Shown here piece after piece: positions 61,548 through 64,000 of a stretch of 64,000 bases of DNA. The notes below the pieces were generated by a model. The model worked only from the letters and a program-made list of their open reading frames with translations, was not told the DNA's origin and searched no databases. The position numbers and the translations under genes were made by a program. Each line of letters opens with the position of its first letter. Within the stretch, counting starts at the first letter, position 1. This stretch comes from Janthinobacterium lividum PAMC 25724 (lineage in GTDB: Bacteria > Pseudomonadota > Gammaproteobacteria > Burkholderiales > Burkholderiaceae_D), in contig AHHB01000019.1 in assembly GCA_000242815.2 (NCBI GenBank), positions 124,001 through 188,000 on the forward strand, given 5' to 3'.

Positions 61548-63089
61548 TTAAGCGACCGTCACGGCAATCTTGCTGACGCTAGTGAGTTGCTCGATCTTCG
61601 CCTGCCATTCTTTCGGGCCGGTGTTGTGCACCGATGTGCCTTTGGCATCCACCGCCACCGTCACTGGCATGTCGACGACATCGAATTCGTAGATCGCTTC
61701 CATGCCCATGTCGGCAAAGCCCAGCACCTTGGCGTGCTTGATGGCTTTCGACACCAGGTAGGCGGCGCCGCCCACGGCCATCAGGTAGGCCGACTGGTGC
61801 TTCTGGATCGATTCGATGGCGATCGGGCCACGTTCGGCCTTGCCGATCATGGCGATCAGGCCGGTTTTTTCCAGCATCATGTCGGTGAACTTGTCCATGC
61901 GCGTGGCCGTCGTCGGACCAGCCGGGCCGACGGCTTCGTCGCGCACCGGGTCGACCGGACCGACGTAATAGATCACGCGGTTCTTGAAGTCGACCGGCAG
62001 CTCTTCGCCCTTGGCCAGCATGTCCTGGATGCGCTTGTGCGCGGCGTCGCGGCCCGTCAACATCTTGCCGTTCAGCAGCAAGGTCTGGCCCGGCGTCCAG
62101 GAAGCGACTTCTTCTTTCGTCAGCGTGTTCAGGTCGACGCGCTTGGATTTTTCCGTGTCTGGCGTCCAGTGCACTTCCGGCCACGACGACAGCGATGGCG
62201 GCGTCATGTAGGCCGGGCCCGAGCCGTCGAGCACGAAGTGACCGTGGCGCGTGGCGGCGCAGTTCGGGATCATGGCGACGGGCTTCGATGCCGCATGCGT
62301 CGGGTGCATCATGATTTTCACGTCGAGCACGGTCGTCAGGCCGCCCAGGCCTTGCGCGCCGATGCCCAGCGAGTTGATCTTGTCGCACAGCTCGATACGC
62401 AATTCCTCCAGTTTGTTCTGTGGACCACGTTGTTTCAGCTCAAACATGTCGATGTCTTCCATCAACACCTCTTTTGCCATCAGCATGGCTTTTTCAGCCG
62501 TGCCGCCGATGCCGATACCCAGCATGCCAGGCGGGCACCAGCCGGCGCCCATGGTCGGCACGGTTTTCATGACCCAGTCCACCAGCGAGTCGGACGGGTT
62601 CATCATGATCATCTTCGATTTGTTTTCCGAACCGCCGCCCTTGGCAGCGACTTTCACGTCGACGGTATTGCCTTCAACCAGCTCCATGTGCACCACGGCT
62701 GGTGTGTTGTCCTTGGTGTTCTTGCGGTCGAAATGCGGGTCGGCCACGATGGAGGCGCGCAGCTTGTTGTCGTCGAAGTTGTACGCGCGGCGCACGCCTT
62801 CGTTGACGGCGTCGGTGACCGTGCCGCTGAAACCTTCGAAGCGCACGCCCATGCCGATTTTCAGGAAGACGTTGACGATACCCGTGTCCTGGCAGATCGG
62901 ACGCTTGCCTTCGGCGCACATGCGCGAGTTGGTCAGGATTTGCGCGATTGCATCTTTTGCCGCCGGGCTTTGCTCGGCCGTGTAGGCGCGCGCCAGGTGC
63001 TCGATGTAATCAGCAGGGTGGTAGTAGCTAATGTACTGCAACGCTGCGGCGACGGATTCGATCAGGTCTTCTTGCTTTATGACAGTCAT
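61548..63089 (-). CDS. Fumarate hydratase, class I (iron-sulfur)
   Basis: A 513-residue fumarase of the FumA/FumB type that interconverts fumarate and malate in the TCA cycle using a [4Fe-4S] cluster. Recognisable stretches are ICQDTGIVNVFLKIG (cluster Cys), MGAGWCPPGMLGIGIGGTAEKAMLMAKE, IPNCAATRHGHFVLDGSGPA (Cys), and GPVDPVRDEAVGPAGPTTATRMDKF in the C-terminal beta domain. The frame stays open to 63398, but the ATG at 63089 (MTVIKQEDLIESVAAALQYISYYHP) is the family start. The heat-stable class II FumC is not in the window. Confidence 0.95.
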   Translation of the reverse strand: MTVIKQEDLIESVAAALQYISYYHPADYIEHLARAYTAEQSPAAKDAIAQILTNSRMCAEGKRPICQDTGIVNVFLKIGMGVRFEGFSGTVTDAVNEGVRRAYNFDDNKLRASIVADPHFDRKNTKDNTPAVVHMELVEGNTVDVKVAAKGGGSENKSKMIMMNPSDSLVDWVMKTVPTMGAGWCPPGMLGIGIGGTAEKAMLMAKEVLMEDIDMFELKQRGPQNKLEELRIELCDKINSLGIGAQGLGGLTTVLDVKIMMHPTHAASKPVAMIPNCAATRHGHFVLDGSGPAYMTPPSLSSWPEVHWTPDTEKSKRVDLNTLTKEEVASWTPGQTLLLNGKMLTGRDAAHKRIQDMLAKGEELPVDFKNRVIYYVGPVDPVRDEAVGPAGPTTATRMDKFTDMMLEKTGLIAMIGKAERGPIAIESIQKHQSAYLMAVGGAAYLVSKAIKHAKVLGFADMGMEAIYEFDVVDMPVTVAVDAKGTSVHNTGPKEWQAKIEQLTSVSKIAVTVA

Positions 63090-63169
63090 GGTGTTCTCGC
63101 GGTGGATAAGAAGGGTAGGACTCTTTGCTGAAAGCCCATGGCCGCCGCTGGCAGCCATGGGCGATTGTT

Positions 63170-63781
63170 TCAATGAGGGCGTGCTTGATTCTGGGTTACC
63201 GTCATGATGCGGTCCGTGTATGCAATCGCCATCGCTGACAGGATGAAAACGATGTGGATGGACGTTTGCGCGATGATCACTTCGATCTTGTACGAGTTGG
63301 CGTTGATGAAGGTCTTCAGCAGGTGGATCGACGAGATGCCGATGATGGCCATCGCCAATTTCGTTTTCAGCACCGACGCATTCACATGCGACAGCCATTC
63401 CGGCTGGTCTGGATGGTCGTCTAAGTGCATGCGCGAGACAAACGTTTCGTAGCCGCCAATGATGACCATGATCAACAGGTTCGAGATCATGACGACGTCG
63501 ATCAGGCCCAGTAATACCAGCATGATGGTCGCTTCATTGAGCTTGGTCGGCAGGGCGCCGCCCGGCACGGCCACGGCCGTCAAGACGTGCTGCAGGGCCG
63601 CATCATTGCCGAACACGGCGCCGATCAAGTCCGACAGCTCCACCCAGAAGTGAAATACGTACACGCATTGAGCGAGGATCAGGCCCATGTACAGCGGCAG
63701 TTGCAGCCAGCGCGACATGAAGATGAAGGCGGCCAGGGGGTGCAGTTTGCTATGTTTGGGTTTTTGTGAGTGGTCGATCAT
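63170..63781 (-). CDS. UPF0114/YqhA-like inner-membrane protein
   Basis: A 203-residue protein with four predicted transmembrane helices, in the UPF0114 (TIGR00645) family of unknown function. Diagnostic stretches are FMSRWLQLPLYMGLILAQCVYVFHFWVEL, MLVLLGLIDVVMISNLLIMVIIGGYETFVSR and LKTKLAMAIIGISSIHLLKTFIN. The ATG at 63781 (MIDHSQKPKHSK) has an AGGA site and is favoured; the frame is open to 63970. It lies 80 bases upstream of the fumarase on the same strand. After it, to the window end, no further gene is seen. Confidence 0.88.
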   Translation of the reverse strand: MIDHSQKPKHSKLHPLAAFIFMSRWLQLPLYMGLILAQCVYVFHFWVELSDLIGAVFGNDAALQHVLTAVAVPGGALPTKLNEATIMLVLLGLIDVVMISNLLIMVIIGGYETFVSRMHLDDHPDQPEWLSHVNASVLKTKLAMAIIGISSIHLLKTFINANSYKIEVIIAQTSIHIVFILSAMAIAYTDRIMTVTQNQARPH

Positions 63782-64000
63782 CTGGGGTTTCCTGGTGGTA
63801 AATACCAATTTTTGGTATGCCCGACATTTTACACTTGCAGCTGATCCCTGCGCATGCCCTCGGTTTGGATTCTTGGCCTTGCTGAAACACAAAGTGGCTG
63901 CAAGTTCTTGCGTTGTTGTCGTTTTTTCATCTTGTCGGTCGCGCAGCGCGCGCTTGACGCCCTTCAGCACTGGCGATTATGGTGTGTGTGGATAGAATGG

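Overview
The window is 64 kb of GC-rich chromosome. Gene content and order point to a betaproteobacterium of the family Oxalobacteraceae, something like Janthinobacterium, Duganella or Massilia. The pointers are the scpB-rluB and rimP-nusA-infB-rbfA-truB-typA blocks, yhdP-nit-tldD, several large TonB-dependent receptors (TBDRs) carrying a GSSIKR motif after the signal peptide, and a PEP-CTERM protein. The family assignment is inference from gene families and synteny; no rRNA is present to settle it.

Layout. 0.5-3.3 kb: a TBDR. 3.5-6.6 kb: transketolase and GAPDH. 6.7-10.8 kb (minus strand): glnE, a periplasmic Cache protein and a DUF1275 membrane protein. 11.0-19.0 kb (plus): yhdP, a nitrilase-family amidase, tldD, then the DAHP synthase gene aroG. 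aroG is preceded by a promoter, a 22-codon Phe/Tyr-rich leader ORF and an intrinsic terminator, a layout typical of ribosome-mediated attenuation. 19.1-28.1 kb (minus): three more GSSIKR TBDRs. 28.7-34.4 kb (plus): a complete oligopeptide-type ABC importer. 34.4-36.8 kb: a DedA-rhodanese fusion and glucokinase. 37.2-50.2 kb: the translation and ribosome-maturation block scpB, rluB, rimP, nusA, infB, rbfA, truB, typA and dusA, with a strong terminator in the rimP leader. 50.2-54.3 kb: a methyl-accepting chemotaxis protein behind a long structured leader, a small TonB-C-domain protein and two lipoproteins. 54.4-58.8 kb (minus): a 38-aa membrane ORF, an unknown protein, a PEP-CTERM protein and a siderophore-type TBDR with a clear Fur box. 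59-63.8 kb: a lone receiver protein, a lipoprotein, tRNA-His, murI, class I fumarase and a UPF0114-like membrane protein.

Three genes (glnE, tldD and the first ABC permease) are each broken by loss of a single G or C, and in each the full family-length protein is restored by adding one base. Because two are conserved housekeeping genes and the lesion type is the same, assembly or sequencing error is the simplest explanation.

Two copies of a short repeat with TAATGCCGTTCAGTTA ends lie after truB and beside tRNA-His. One is a perfect 117-bp inverted-repeat-ended element; the other carries a nested hairpin insert. No CRISPR array, prophage, complete insertion sequence or defence cluster was seen. 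The least ordinary signals are the aroG leader, the terminator-bearing rimP leader, the multi-hairpin leader of the chemoreceptor gene and the repeat family.
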